Assembly: GCF_000961095.1 (NCBI RefSeq) | Contig: NZ_CP011058.1 | Coordinates: 248,001-312,000 of the forward strand | Reading direction: 5' to 3' | Length of the DNA stretch: 64,000 bases | Source: Paenibacillus beijingensis | GTDB taxonomy: Bacteria > Bacillota > Bacilli > Paenibacillales > Paenibacillaceae | Shown here: positions 17,961 to 27,207 of the stretch, piece after piece | Layout of the letters: every line of letters starts with the position of its first letter | Position numbering within the stretch: the stretch's first letter is position 1 | Notes under the pieces: generated by a model | Database searches by the model: none | What the model was told of the DNA's origin: nothing | Seen by the model: the letters and a program-made list of their open reading frames with translations, nothing else | Position numbers and translations under genes: made by a program

Positions 17961-17989
17961 ATTATAATCCTTATTATGGAACCGTTGAA
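17961..17989 (-). promoter_or_regulatory. Promoter of the hydroxylase FAD/2Fe-2S/Mo operon
   Basis: On the minus strand a perfect TATAAT (17966-17961) is preceded after 17 bases by TTCAAC (17989-17984). The poor -35 fits an activator-dependent promoter. A 7-bp inverted repeat (ACTTTAT, 5 bases, ATAAAGT) lies at 17996-18014, directly upstream of the -35, a normal activator position. The leader to the start codon would be about 80 bases. Confidence 0.6.
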
Positions 17990-18086
17990 ATATACACTTT
18001 ATACAAAATAAAGTTTAAGGTTTTGTGCAGTTTTGCGTTATATAAGGTATCGTTACTGTGTCATGACAGTGTGAGTTCTCAAGACT

Positions 18087-18740
18087 TTAATTTACCGCAT
18101 TAACAGGGTAAATGACATTGTACAATTTGAACATTCGATCACGCAGCTGCCTCGCGCCCCAAATGGCGTTCATCCGCCGTTCATCCGTCGTTAAATATTT
18201 TTTTAAAATGGTCACTCCGAGATTGCAATGAAACGCTTCGTCTTTTTTAATTTTTTCGTAACAGCGAGCCAGATCGTCCAGTCCGATTCTGCGGCAATTT
18301 TCAATAAGGACATCCATCGTTGTTGTGGTAGAAGTCTCGGACACATTCCAAACGGCTACGGCACAAGCACAATCCATCGTAAGAGCTTTCATGTGCAGTT
18401 CTTCCCATTCCTTGGATGTCTCCGGCGTCGTTTTAGGCACGCTGTATCCGTGCTTCTCAATGACATTACTCAACATTTCATAATGCTTGGCTTCATCCCA
18501 CATATGCTTGCAAAGGGCCGTTACAATACTTCTGTCAAACTCTCTCCAGTAGTTAAGCAGCTCGGTACCCAGGAAAATAACATAAGCGATCTCCAGCCAA
18601 TCCCTTACAATAATCGCCTCGAAAACTTCATCATGAGTCAGGTCTTCCCGCGACCAGAATTGTTTCGCATTCGCTCCGGAATGGGCCATTAGTTCCTCTT
18701 TGATACCGTTAAATTCCGTCCAAAACTGTTCTTCTGTCAT
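18087..18740 (-). CDS. Ferritin-like di-iron protein, possible oxygenase
   Basis: The ATG at 18740 has AGGAGG 8 bases upstream and gives a 217-residue helical protein; a longer open frame is only antisense overlap with the ABC ATPase gene. Two ExxH motifs in the pattern of four-helix di-iron proteins are visible: DEAKH (E83, H86) and DEAFH (E168, H171). Acidic residues in the first and third helices (E50 or E60, and E135) could complete the site. It could therefore bind two irons and act on oxygen. I cannot name the family. It sits between an ABC importer and a complete molybdenum hydroxylase, so a monooxygenase step on the same substrate is plausible but unproven. Confidence 0.75.
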   Translation of the reverse strand: MTEEQFWTEFNGIKEELMAHSGANAKQFWSREDLTHDEVFEAIIVRDWLEIAYVIFLGTELLNYWREFDRSIVTALCKHMWDEAKHYEMLSNVIEKHGYSVPKTTPETSKEWEELHMKALTMDCACAVAVWNVSETSTTTTMDVLIENCRRIGLDDLARCYEKIKKDEAFHCNLGVTILKKYLTTDERRMNAIWGARQLRDRMFKLYNVIYPVNAVN

Positions 18741-18753
18741 AATAAAATCCCTC

Positions 18754-19539
18754 CTATTTGAGATTTGTGAGAAAGCTGCGAATGCGGAACTCATTGGAAT
18801 TGTAAAAGATATCTTCCGAAGAGCCTTCTTGCAGAATGGAACCATTTTCCATAAAAATCGCTCGGCTCGAAATCTCTCTGGCAAAACCCATCTCATGCGT
18901 GACAACCATCATTGTTCTTCCCGATTCGGCCAAACGCTTAATGACCTTGAGCACTTCCCCCACCAGTTCGGGATCAAGTGCGGACGTCGGCTCATCGAAC
19001 AGAATCACCTCGGGGTCCATTGCAAGCGTACGCGCTATGGCCACCCTCTGCTGCTGTCCGCCGGATAATTTGCTCGGATAACTGTCCTTCTTGTCCAAAA
19101 GTCCGACCGTAGCAAGCTGTTCGAGTGCTATTGTTTTCGCCTCTTCTTTGCTCATCCGTTTCACGACAAGCAGCGCTTCCGTCACATTTTGCAGCGCAGT
19201 CATATGCGGCCATAGATTGAACGATTGGAAAACCATCCCCACTTTCAAGCGGATCGCTTGAACGTCTTGGTTAAATTGACGATCGGTCCGGACGGGAAAT
19301 CGGATCAGGTGACCGCAGCCGTTCACTTCTCCACCATCGGGGATTTCAAGTAAATTCAAACAGCGTAGCAGCGTACTTTTCCCGGAACCGCTTGGACCAA
19401 TAACGGAGATGACATCGCCCTTTTGAACTTGGAGCCGAATATCTTTCAAAACCGTTTGCGTACCGAACAACTTAGTAAGTCCTTTAGCGGAAATCATCGT
19501 TTGAGAAAATCGGGATACTTTCGCTTGTGTGCTTCCCAC
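18754..19539 (-). CDS. Amino-acid-type ABC transporter ATPase (GlnQ type)
   Basis: The start is set at the GTG at 19539 because AAGGAGGAG lies 8 bases upstream ([20 protein letters not shown] follows); an ATG 21 bases earlier has no site. The 261-residue protein carries Walker [10 protein letters not shown], the signature LSGGQQQR and Walker [13 protein letters not shown], in the polar-amino-acid (GlnQ/HisP) subfamily. It powers import by the two permeases upstream. Its gene is followed after 13 bases by the di-iron protein gene, so the importer and that enzyme are co-expressed. Confidence 0.93.
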   Translation of the reverse strand: MGSTQAKVSRFSQTMISAKGLTKLFGTQTVLKDIRLQVQKGDVISVIGPSGSGKSTLLRCLNLLEIPDGGEVNGCGHLIRFPVRTDRQFNQDVQAIRLKVGMVFQSFNLWPHMTALQNVTEALLVVKRMSKEEAKTIALEQLATVGLLDKKDSYPSKLSGGQQQRVAIARTLAMDPEVILFDEPTSALDPELVGEVLKVIKRLAESGRTMMVVTHEMGFAREISSRAIFMENGSILQEGSSEDIFYNSNEFRIRSFLTNLK

Positions 19540-19639
19540 AGATAACTCTCCTCCTTCCATTCGCTTTTCCGTTGAGGATACCGCAGATCATAATCCTTCT
19601 CGATAAGGCAGCGATGGCCGCACACGCGTTATCAGCCGT

Positions 19640-20287
19640 CTATTTCAAATGGGCTGATAAACGGTTTTCGAGTCTATTACCCACGAGGGATAACAGATAG
19701 GCAAGTACCCAATAGACAATCGAAATAATAAAGAACGGAGCGATATAACTGAAGCTTTCCGACACTACCATTTTCGCGATCGCCAGCAGGTCGCCTACCG
19801 TTATGATGGAAACGACCGTAGAATTTTTTAACATCATAATAAATTGATTAGTTAACGAGGGAATCGAAGAGACCAACAATTGCGGCAACAGGATGCGAAT
19901 GAATTGATAGCGTTTCGGTATGCCCAAAGCCGAACACGCTTCTGCTTGACCTTTCGGAATCGTCAACAAATTCGCCCGGATAATTTCAGCCACGTAGGCT
20001 CCGTTATAAAGCCCGAGGCCAATCACTCCCGTCGTAAAACTGTTCAGAACAAACCCGGCCTTGGGACCCACGAAGTAGATGATAAACAATAAGATCAGTA
20101 TTGGAATGCCGCGCATAAACTCGATGTACAACCGAACGATGAGTCGCGGCACCGCAAATCTGGATAATGCGATTAACGCCGCAGAGAACCCGACCAAAAT
20201 AGAGAGGATGCCTGCAAGTACATTAATTACAACGGTCGTGTAGAAGCCTTTCAGAAAATCATCGGCATAGGGCAAGAGTTCAACCAA
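19640..20287 (-). CDS. Amino-acid-type ABC transporter permease 1
   Basis: A 215-residue permease of the HisM/GlnP type with about five helices. The conserved stretch EFMRGIPILILLFIIYF and the coupling loop GQAEACSALGIPKRYQFIRI are visible. It pairs with the similar permease encoded just upstream, forming a heterodimeric channel. The gap of 52 bases between the two has no terminator. Confidence 0.93.
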   Translation of the reverse strand: MVELLPYADDFLKGFYTTVVINVLAGILSILVGFSAALIALSRFAVPRLIVRLYIEFMRGIPILILLFIIYFVGPKAGFVLNSFTTGVIGLGLYNGAYVAEIIRANLLTIPKGQAEACSALGIPKRYQFIRILLPQLLVSSIPSLTNQFIMMLKNSTVVSIITVGDLLAIAKMVVSESFSYIAPFFIISIVYWVLAYLLSLVGNRLENRLSAHLK

Positions 20288-20339
20288 GCTCTTTCACCTC
20301 CCAATATCAACGGACATCGAGCGTGCAGCGTTCGAACAT

Positions 20340-20981
20340 TCAGCGGAATACATTAACCTTGCGGCGCTCGATATAGCGTGCCAGAGTAGAAATGGAAAAC
20401 GTCATGATGAAATAGAGAAGCGCAGTGGCCAGGTAGATTTCTGTCGGATTGAAATAGACTCCGACAATTTGACTTGCGGTAAATGTGAGCTCCGTCAACG
20501 AGATCACCATGACCAGAGAGGAGTTCTTCAATACAATACTGAATTCATTGGTCAACTGCGGCAAAACGGATAAAAGCGACTGCGGAAGTACGATGTGCCG
20601 CATCGTCTGCCAGGAGTTGAAACCGAGTGATTCCGCCGCCTCCTTTTGTCCTTTGGCTATACCCATTATGCCGCCGCGGATGATTTCGGCACTGAAAGCC
20701 GAAGTAGTAACCGCTAAGGCCGTCACCCCGCTCAGAAATGGAGGAATATCGAACCCGAGAAGAATGGGTGAGCCGTAATATATAAACATACAAAGAACGA
20801 GAAACGGCAGGCCGCGCAGCAATGCGATATACCCTCGGGCAAAGCCGGAGATCACACGGTTGGAAGAAATTTTCAATAAGCAAATGAATAGCCCCAAGAG
20901 CCAACCGGCGAGAACGCCCAATACCGTCAACTCCAGGGATACGACGGCTCCTTTAAGCAACTGCGGTATAAATTCCATCAT
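20340..20981 (-). CDS. Amino-acid-type ABC transporter permease 2
   Basis: A 213-residue HisQ/GlnP-type permease. ALLRGLPFLVLCMFIYYG and the coupling loop GQKEAAESLGFNSWQTMRHI mark the family. Two permeases of this class with one binding protein are usual for polar amino acids, opines and similar zwitterionic compounds. The location inside a hydroxylase cluster suggests import of an amino-acid-like or N-heterocyclic carboxylate substrate. Confidence 0.93.
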   Translation of the reverse strand: MMEFIPQLLKGAVVSLELTVLGVLAGWLLGLFICLLKISSNRVISGFARGYIALLRGLPFLVLCMFIYYGSPILLGFDIPPFLSGVTALAVTTSAFSAEIIRGGIMGIAKGQKEAAESLGFNSWQTMRHIVLPQSLLSVLPQLTNEFSIVLKNSSLVMVISLTELTFTASQIVGVYFNPTEIYLATALLYFIMTFSISTLARYIERRKVNVFR

Positions 20982-21001
20982 TTACGTTCACCTTCGGCCC
21001 G

Positions 21002-21949
21002 TTAGTTCGGCACATCCTTTGGCAGATCATAAGACTCAGCAAAGTATTTTTCCAGTAATTTTGCAATCGTTCCGTCTTCTTTGGCTTTGGTGATGGATTG
21101 CTCCACCCTGTCCCTCAGTGCTTTGTCTTCCTTGCGGAACGCCCACCCCAAATACACTTTGGGACCGATTTTATCCACGATTTTATATTGATCCGGGAAT
21201 TTCATGACAAGGGCTTGAAGATTCGGCATTGTGTTAGCGACAGCATCGATTCTTCCGTTCTTGAGATCTTCATACGCTTCCGGATATCCGACAAACTCCT
21301 TGATTTCCTTAACACCTCCATTCAGCTCGGTTGTGTTATAATCTTTCAAAATCTTCATCATGGCAGAACCTCGTAGAGCTCCAACGACCTTCCCCGCCAT
21401 ATCCGCGGGAGATTGAATATCTTTGTTATCTTTTCTCACCAATACTGCGACGCTGCCATCGGCTATCGGTGAAGTAAAGAGATATTTCTCGAGACGTTCA
21501 GGTGTCATAAGGAGCACATCGGAAATAAAATCAAATTTTTTGGATTCCAGTCCTGGCAGTACGCCGTCCCATGGCAGCAAAATCTGTCTATACTCAATTC
21601 CCATATCCTTCGCTACGTAAGCTAGCAGATCGACGCCATATCCTTTGTTTTCTCCATTCTCTACATATTGAAAAGGAAAAAAGTCCGGTTCGTTTCCCGT
21701 CACAACGAGCTTCTTTGCCATGACCTGTTTCAGAGTATCCCCTTCACCTCCGCCAGCCGCCCCGCTCCCGCCGCTTTCACCGCTTGCCGGATTGGCCGGT
21801 TTCGCTTGACATCCGGCCGCGATAAGGCTCACCAGCAGCAATGTCACAAACAGCCAAATCTTCGTGGCCCTTCGTTGAGAACGAAACCGTTTTGCGAACA
21901 ACGAAATCGAATGCCGTCCCAAACCTCTGTTCGTTTGCATCTTGTCCAT
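21002..21949 (-). CDS. ABC transporter substrate-binding lipoprotein (family 3)
   Basis: The ATG at 21949 (MDKMQTNRGLGRHSISLFAK) is preferred because GGAGG lies 7 bases upstream. The 315-residue protein has a long basic N-region, a hydrophobic core and a lipobox (LLLVSLIAAGC), then a Gly/Ser-rich linker and a bacterial family-3 solute-binding domain beginning KKLVVTGNEPDFFPFQYVEN. It would be tethered outside the cell and feed the two permeases. It is 88 bases downstream of the lone Mo-hydroxylase large-subunit gene, in the same direction. Confidence 0.93.
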   Translation of the reverse strand: MDKMQTNRGLGRHSISLFAKRFRSQRRATKIWLFVTLLLVSLIAAGCQAKPANPASGESGGSGAAGGGEGDTLKQVMAKKLVVTGNEPDFFPFQYVENGENKGYGVDLLAYVAKDMGIEYRQILLPWDGVLPGLESKKFDFISDVLLMTPERLEKYLFTSPIADGSVAVLVRKDNKDIQSPADMAGKVVGALRGSAMMKILKDYNTTELNGGVKEIKEFVGYPEAYEDLKNGRIDAVANTMPNLQALVMKFPDQYKIVDKIGPKVYLGWAFRKEDKALRDRVEQSITKAKEDGTIAKLLEKYFAESYDLPKDVPN

Positions 21950-22037
21950 TAAAAGTACCTCCATCTGCATTTTTTTAAACTAATCAAGAAGACGTCAGAT
22001 CGTGTTTCAAAATTTTACTGTTGTACATCTTTTTTAT

Positions 22038-24374
22038 TTATATATACCGATACTCCGGCGTCTTGCTCTCATTGATCAACCGTTTGATCCGTTCCGGCAT
22101 CACCGGAACTTCGCGGATTTGAACACCGAACGGCTCAAGCGCATTCGCCACCGCGTTGGCAACAGCGGCCGGAGGACAAATAGCCCCCCCTTCGCCCGTT
22201 CCTTTAATCCCCAATTCGTTCCGGATGGACCTGTTTTCGGCATGAATGATCTCCACTTCCGGCATATGATAGACGTTGGGAAGCAAATACTCTTTGAGCG
22301 TGCCGCTCCCCAATCGGCCGTCATGCTCATAAGCAAGCTCCTCGAACAAGGCGCCGCCAAGCCCCTGCAAAAGTCCGCCAAACAATTGTCCTTTGACGAC
22401 TTGCGGATTGATCTCCACCCCGCAGTCGTGAACAACGTAATATTTTTGCACATTGACCTGCCCCGTATGGATATCCACTTCCACAATCGCGGCGTGAACG
22501 CCGTTAGCATACGTGACGGTTTCCGGATAAAAGTAGTGCTCCACTTCCAAATCCGCCGCATCTCCATTCTCAAAAGCGTAACGGGCCAGATCGGGGAGCG
22601 ACCATCTGACCGCATCGTCCACGGTATGACGGATCGTTCCTTCATCGTAAACCAAATCTTCACGGGACATATCGAAGCATTTGGCCGTATACGCGAGCAG
22701 CTTCTCTTTGAATTGTTTGCTCGCCTCGAAGATTGCGCTGCCGGCAACAACAGCGCTCCGGCTAGCGAACGTTCCGATCCCTTTTGCGATTAGCTGCGTA
22801 TCCCCTTCGCGAATTTGAATCCGGTCCAGATCCAGCTCCATCGCTTCGGCGCAAATTTGTGCAAAAACCGTATAATGACTCTGACCCTGCGTTGCCGCTC
22901 CCGTGGCAACCCGAATGACCCCGTCCGGTTCGATCCCGACAACCGCCCCTTCGAACGGTCCGATGCCGGTGCCTTCCACAAAACAGGCCAAGCCGAGTCC
23001 GATGTATCGGTTATTCCGCCTAAGTGCCAGCTGATCTTCCTTGAATTGCTTATAGTCGACCGCCTCCAGCAGCCGTTCGAAGCTGGACGCGAAATCGCCG
23101 GAGTCGTAAACGACCGGTTTCCCATCACGGTAATAAATGCCGGCAATGTAAGGCATCTCCGACGCATGTATTAAATTTCTTCTTCTGATTTCCATACGGT
23201 CCATCGACAGAAGCTCAGCCGCTTCATCCAAGAGACGCTCCATGGCAAATACAGCCTCCGGCCGCCCGGCCCCCCGATAAGGAGCCGATGGAGATTTGTT
23301 GGTCAGCACTGCGTATCCTTTATTGTGGTAGGACAAACATCGGTAGGGTCCTAGCAGATGGGCGGCCGAATTGTACGATACGCACGTTTCCCATAGGTTG
23401 TACGCTCCGCTGTCCACATGATATTCGTCGTCAACGGCCAGCAGCATGCCGTCTTTGCTGAACGCGGCCCGGATCCGGTGAATTTGGTCGCGTGCGTGGC
23501 TCCCCGTTTTCATATGTTCCATCCGGTCCTCCACCCATTTGATGGGAACCTTCAATTTCCATGTTAAGAAAGGGATGACCAGCTCTTCAGGATACACATT
23601 GCCTTTAATCCCGAATCCACCCCCGACATCAGGAGCAACGACACGGATTTGTTCCACCGGACATCCGAACGCTGCGACTAAATTATCGCGGACAAAATGG
23701 GGAACCTGGGTTGATGACGTTACTAACAGTTGGCCGGTATGCGGGTCGAGCTCCGAAAATACCCCTCTGCATTCCATCGGCACGCCTGTCGACCGCTTCA
23801 TTTCATAAGTTCTTTCCACAACGACGCTTGCAATTTCGAAAAACTCACGGTAATTGCCGGTTTCGACTTCGAACTGCGCCTGCACATTGTCGGGCCAATC
23901 TTCGAACAATCTCGTATCCGAACGCAAAGCTTGCTCGGACGATGTAACAGACTCCAAAACCTCATAGTTCACTTCGATCAATTCAGCCGCATCTTCGGCG
24001 ATATGGCGGCTTTCCGCTAGCAAAACCGCCACCGGTTCACCGACAAACCGGACTTTCCCTTTCGCGAGCGCAGGCTGCGTCCATTCCCTGCGTTTCAGCG
24101 ACACTTTCTCCCGCAATGATAAGGGCAGCATGGCCAGCGGCTCAATTTCACCCAGCTCCTTTAAGTCCTCCGATGTCCAAACACCGTAAACTCCGGCCAT
24201 TTGAACCGCTTTGCCGGTATCGATGGAACGAATATGGGCATGGGCATAGGGACTCCGCAAAAAACAAGCGTGCAGCATATGATCCGCTTTCAGATCGGCG
24301 ACAAACTTCCCTTTTCCCGTGAGCAAAGGATAATCTTCTTTTCTTGCTACCGATTTTCCAATCCAGTTATACAA
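22038..24374 (-). CDS. Molybdenum hydroxylase large subunit (xanthine dehydrogenase family), copy 2
   Basis: A 778-residue paralogue of the first large subunit, with the same landmarks: YNWIGKSVARKEDYPLLTGK at the start, GGGFGIKG, PYRGAGRPEA, and GTGEGG at the C-terminus carrying the catalytic Glu. AAGGAGG lies 7 bases before a TTG start. No FAD or 2Fe-2S subunit gene accompanies it; the only set in the window is 5 kb downstream with copy 1. It may share those subunits, giving a second substrate specificity, or use subunits encoded elsewhere. Moderate divergence from copy 1 speaks for a different substrate. Confidence 0.92.
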   Translation of the reverse strand: MYNWIGKSVARKEDYPLLTGKGKFVADLKADHMLHACFLRSPYAHAHIRSIDTGKAVQMAGVYGVWTSEDLKELGEIEPLAMLPLSLREKVSLKRREWTQPALAKGKVRFVGEPVAVLLAESRHIAEDAAELIEVNYEVLESVTSSEQALRSDTRLFEDWPDNVQAQFEVETGNYREFFEIASVVVERTYEMKRSTGVPMECRGVFSELDPHTGQLLVTSSTQVPHFVRDNLVAAFGCPVEQIRVVAPDVGGGFGIKGNVYPEELVIPFLTWKLKVPIKWVEDRMEHMKTGSHARDQIHRIRAAFSKDGMLLAVDDEYHVDSGAYNLWETCVSYNSAAHLLGPYRCLSYHNKGYAVLTNKSPSAPYRGAGRPEAVFAMERLLDEAAELLSMDRMEIRRRNLIHASEMPYIAGIYYRDGKPVVYDSGDFASSFERLLEAVDYKQFKEDQLALRRNNRYIGLGLACFVEGTGIGPFEGAVVGIEPDGVIRVATGAATQGQSHYTVFAQICAEAMELDLDRIQIREGDTQLIAKGIGTFASRSAVVAGSAIFEASKQFKEKLLAYTAKCFDMSREDLVYDEGTIRHTVDDAVRWSLPDLARYAFENGDAADLEVEHYFYPETVTYANGVHAAIVEVDIHTGQVNVQKYYVVHDCGVEINPQVVKGQLFGGLLQGLGGALFEELAYEHDGRLGSGTLKEYLLPNVYHMPEVEIIHAENRSIRNELGIKGTGEGGAICPPAAVANAVANALEPFGVQIREVPVMPERIKRLINESKTPEYRYI

Positions 24375-24447
24375 TTCCCTTCCTCCTTGTTGGCCGCTTT
24401 AAGAGAACCGATAGGCTAGCTCCAGTATATTTTTATGTAAGTTAATA

Positions 24448-24470
24448 TGACATATATATATTGCATAAAG
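24448..24470. promoter_or_regulatory. Element shared with the hydroxylase operon leader (copy B)
   Basis: This segment matches 17900-17922 at 18 of 23 bases. It lies 74 bases before the start of the second large-subunit gene, in an AT-rich stretch that must hold its promoter. Possible site for a common activator. Confidence 0.35.
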
Positions 24471-24604
24471 ATTAATCGTATTATTTGTGCACATTGGAGC
24501 GAGCAACCGCACGGGCCAGCGGTTCCAGGATCGGTAACTTTATGTACGAATGGATATTTGTTCAATAAGCAATACTAACGGCATGAAAGAAAGGAGCGAT
24601 AACA

Positions 24605-24760
24605 TTGCCGAAACAAAGAAAACAAAACGATGAACCGACGATTGCCCCCGGTACGGATACCCATAATTCACTGGAGGAAGAGGCAACAGAAGAAGAAAAA
24701 CAACGCGGAGATTATACGGAGGTGACGCGATTATATCTGGACCGGACACCGGAAGACTAA
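24605..24760 (+). CDS. Small hydrophilic protein of unknown function
   Basis: A 51-residue frame starts at TTG with AAGGAG 8 bases upstream. The sequence is charged and disordered-looking (PKQRKQNDEPTIAPGTDTHN, then a run of Glu, ending LYLDRTPED). No signal peptide or helix is seen. The strong ribosome site and coding-like composition support a real gene. I do not recognise the family; small acidic proteins of this kind are common in spore formers. Confidence 0.55.
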   Translation: MPKQRKQNDEPTIAPGTDTHNSLEEEATEEEKQRGDYTEVTRLYLDRTPED

Positions 24761-24821
24761 TTACGCGCGTAGACTGTACTTGGATTCGATTTTTGACCTA
24801 TAATTATATAGGGTGATGCGA

Positions 24822-25043
24822 ATGAATTCTTTTCCGAAGCTGCTCATTGGGGCGGGGATCGTTCTGATCGTCATCGGGGTGATCTGGATGGTTGGAGGGA
24901 AATTTTTCAACCTTGGACGCCTTCCAGGCGACATTGCTTATGAGAAGGGGAACTTCAAGGTTTACTTTCCGATCGTGACCTGCATTGTGGTGAGCGTTGT
25001 GTTGTCGTTCATTTTTTATATTGTGCGGTTGTTTATGAAGTAA
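24822..25043 (+). CDS. DUF2905 small membrane protein
   Basis: A 73-residue protein with two membrane helices separated by the family motif GRLPGDIAYEKGNFKVYFPI, which identifies DUF2905. The ATG at 24822 is preferred, with AGGGTGAT as its ribosome site; GTG at 24813 in the same frame is an alternative. The function of the family is unknown. It is followed by a good terminator, so it is expressed alone or with the small gene before it. Confidence 0.85.
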   Translation: MNSFPKLLIGAGIVLIVIGVIWMVGGKFFNLGRLPGDIAYEKGNFKVYFPIVTCIVVSVVLSFIFYIVRLFMK

Positions 25044-25050
25044 TCAAAAG

Positions 25051-25086
25051 AAAGAGATCCCTATTGGAAGATACGGATCTCTTTTT
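25051..25086 (+). terminator. Rho-independent terminator after DUF2905 gene
   Basis: Stem AAAGAGATCC / GGATCTCTTT with a 14-base loop, ending in a T-run. It lies 8 bases after the stop codon. The 195 bases from here to the response regulator gene hold only a TATAAT-like box near 25198. Confidence 0.85.
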
Positions 25087-25281
25087 CTCATTTCCTGCCC
25101 TTGCATCGTTTTCGCTGCATTTGCAGCCGCTGCTAAAGCTTTATTTGTTGCGCTAGACCCTACCGATCGGCGTACCTGTAAAGGTGTTATGCGCTATAGT
25201 ATAATTATCGCTACAAAAAAAGCATCTTTTTCTTCAAGTAATGTTACATGATGCACTTATCTACTGGCTTGAAAGGCGGAT

Positions 25282-25980
25282 ATGATGAACAAAACGATTC
25301 TTGTTGTCGACGATGAAGACAAAATTCGCGATGTCGTAGCTTCTTATTTGCAAAAAGACGGATTCCGTACACTGGAGGCGGATACGGGAGAAAAGGCGCT
25401 TCACATTGTTCAGTTCAAAGCGCTTGACCTGATTATTCTCGATTTAATGCTTCCCGATATGTCCGGTGAGCAGGTATGCAAGCAAATCCGGCAGTTCTCC
25501 TCACTGCCGATTTTGATGCTCACAGCTAAAGTCAGCGAAGATAACCGGATTCACGGTCTTAGCATCGGTGCGGATGATTATTTGCTGAAACCTTTCGATC
25601 CTCGGGAGCTTGTCGCGCGCGTACGGGCCATTTTGCGGAGAACCGACAATCAGCACCTGCTCGCCGACCGCATTTCATTCCGTAATGACGAGCTCATTAT
25701 CGACTCCGTCCGCAGCGAAGTATTTGTACAAGGGGAACCCGTCAACTTGACCCAGAGCGAATATAAATTGCTGCTCCTGCTCGCTCGCCACCCGCAGCGT
25801 CAATTCAACCGGGAGGAGCTGGTTGCGAAAGTGCTCGGATTCGATTTTGAAGGCGACGTTCGCTCCATCGACCAGCACGTCAAAAATTTACGTCAAAAAA
25901 TCGAGCCGGACCCGAAGCAGCCGCGTTTTATTACAACCGTCTACGGAGTCGGATACAAATTTATCGGCGGTGCATTATGA
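25282..25980 (+). CDS. OmpR-family response regulator (copper-responsive type by context)
   Basis: A 232-residue regulator with a receiver domain (1-120; phosphoacceptor Asp in LIILDLMLPDM, conserved Lys in LLKPFDP) and a winged-helix DNA-binding domain (about 130-230, ending TVYGVGYKFIGG). Two ATGs in a row begin the gene after GAAAGGCGG. Its stop overlaps the kinase start (ATGA). A multicopper oxidase gene follows, so control of periplasmic copper detoxification is the likely job, as in CusRS-type systems. Confidence 0.93.
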   Translation: MMNKTILVVDDEDKIRDVVASYLQKDGFRTLEADTGEKALHIVQFKALDLIILDLMLPDMSGEQVCKQIRQFSSLPILMLTAKVSEDNRIHGLSIGADDYLLKPFDPRELVARVRAILRRTDNQHLLADRISFRNDELIIDSVRSEVFVQGEPVNLTQSEYKLLLLLARHPQRQFNREELVAKVLGFDFEGDVRSIDQHVKNLRQKIEPDPKQPRFITTVYGVGYKFIGGAL

Positions 25981-27053
25981 GCCGCATAAGTCTTCGCCTG
26001 TCGTTTCTGCTAATCGGCGTAGCATCCAGCATTCTGCTCATTTCCATTATCAGCCTATTCGCTCTGGTTCACGATCATTTCGCGCTGTTCGCAGCCCAGA
26101 CCTCAGACGGTCGGGACAGCATGCCGGGGCTGATGCACCATTTGGAGCAGGCGGTGTTCCAGTCGATGCTATGGACGTTAGTAGGAGCTGTGGCGCTAAT
26201 TATTCTGATCAGTCTATACATTGCGAAGCGGGTTTCGGCTCCGCTTGAGCAAATGAAAGTAGCGGCGGAGCTCATGACGCAAGGGAAGCTGGATAACCGG
26301 ATCTTTATCGCCGGAAGGAACGAGTTGTCCGATCTCGGGAAAGCGCTGAACCATCTCGCAGAGCAGCTGCAAAGACAAGAAAAGCTGCGAATCACAATGA
26401 CGCAGGACATTGCGCATGAGCTCCGAACACCGCTGGCCACTCTCAAAAGCCATATGTTGGCGTTGCTGGACAACGTATGGGAGCCGACTCCTGACCGCCT
26501 GAGCGCCTGCTATGAAGAAATTGAGCGTCTGATTGCGCTCGTGGCCGATCTTGAACAGCTGTCCGGCATGGACTCCCCCCATTTTCAGCTGAACAAAAAA
26601 ACAGAAAACGTTTCTGCCCTTATTCGGCAGAGTGCGGATATTATGACGGCCGCATTTATGGAAAAGGGCGTCCATCTCACCTTTCGCGCGGACGAATCCC
26701 TTTATATGTATGCGGATCGCGACCGGTTCATCCAGATAATGGTTAATATTTTGAGCAATGCCCTTACATTCACTCCTGCAGGAAAGAGTGTCCATATACA
26801 GGCAAAGGATGAGGAGGCTTCCGTTCTGATCGCCGTTCAAGATACGGGAATCGGCATTCCATCAACCGAACTGCCGTTGCTGTTTGAACGATTTTACCGG
26901 GTGGACAAGTCACGAAACCGCAAGTCTGGAGGAGGGGGAATTGGGCTTGCCGTAGTCAAGAAGCTTGTGGAAGCCCATGACGGCGCCGTATGGATCGAAA
27001 GCGGCGATGGAACAACCGTCTACGTTCGCTTTCCGAAACATTCGGTACTCTGA
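25977..27053 (+). CDS. Sensor histidine kinase, partner of the copper-type regulator
   Basis: A 358-residue membrane kinase. It has one helix at residues 7-30, an extracytoplasmic loop of only about 40 residues, a second helix (about 60-82), HAMP (about 83-135), the phosphoacceptor region DIAHELRTPLATLKSH, then the ATPase domain with N-box ILSNALTFTP and G-boxes DTGIGIP and GGGGIGLAV. The small outer loop contains few metal ligands, so sensing of copper is suggested only by the neighbouring oxidase. Confidence 0.92.
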   Translation: MSRISLRLSFLLIGVASSILLISIISLFALVHDHFALFAAQTSDGRDSMPGLMHHLEQAVFQSMLWTLVGAVALIILISLYIAKRVSAPLEQMKVAAELMTQGKLDNRIFIAGRNELSDLGKALNHLAEQLQRQEKLRITMTQDIAHELRTPLATLKSHMLALLDNVWEPTPDRLSACYEEIERLIALVADLEQLSGMDSPHFQLNKKTENVSALIRQSADIMTAAFMEKGVHLTFRADESLYMYADRDRFIQIMVNILSNALTFTPAGKSVHIQAKDEEASVLIAVQDTGIGIPSTELPLLFERFYRVDKSRNRKSGGGGIGLAVVKKLVEAHDGAVWIESGDGTTVYVRFPKHSVL

Positions 27054-27207
27054 ATGAAGGGAAACCTTTTTCACCGCATCCGCAAGTCACGAAAGTGACA
27101 AATCTGTTAACATCGTCTCGCCTTCCCGCGCTGCTCACAACTTCTACATATTCTCCTGTTAAGGTACGATTGAGCTGTTCACGCAGATAGCGCAGGAGGT
27201 AATAAGA

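Noticed and set aside
18059..18068. TGTCATGACA palindrome after the di-iron gene
   Set aside because: Only 10 bp, no promoter nearby in the right place, and no second copy; may be chance.
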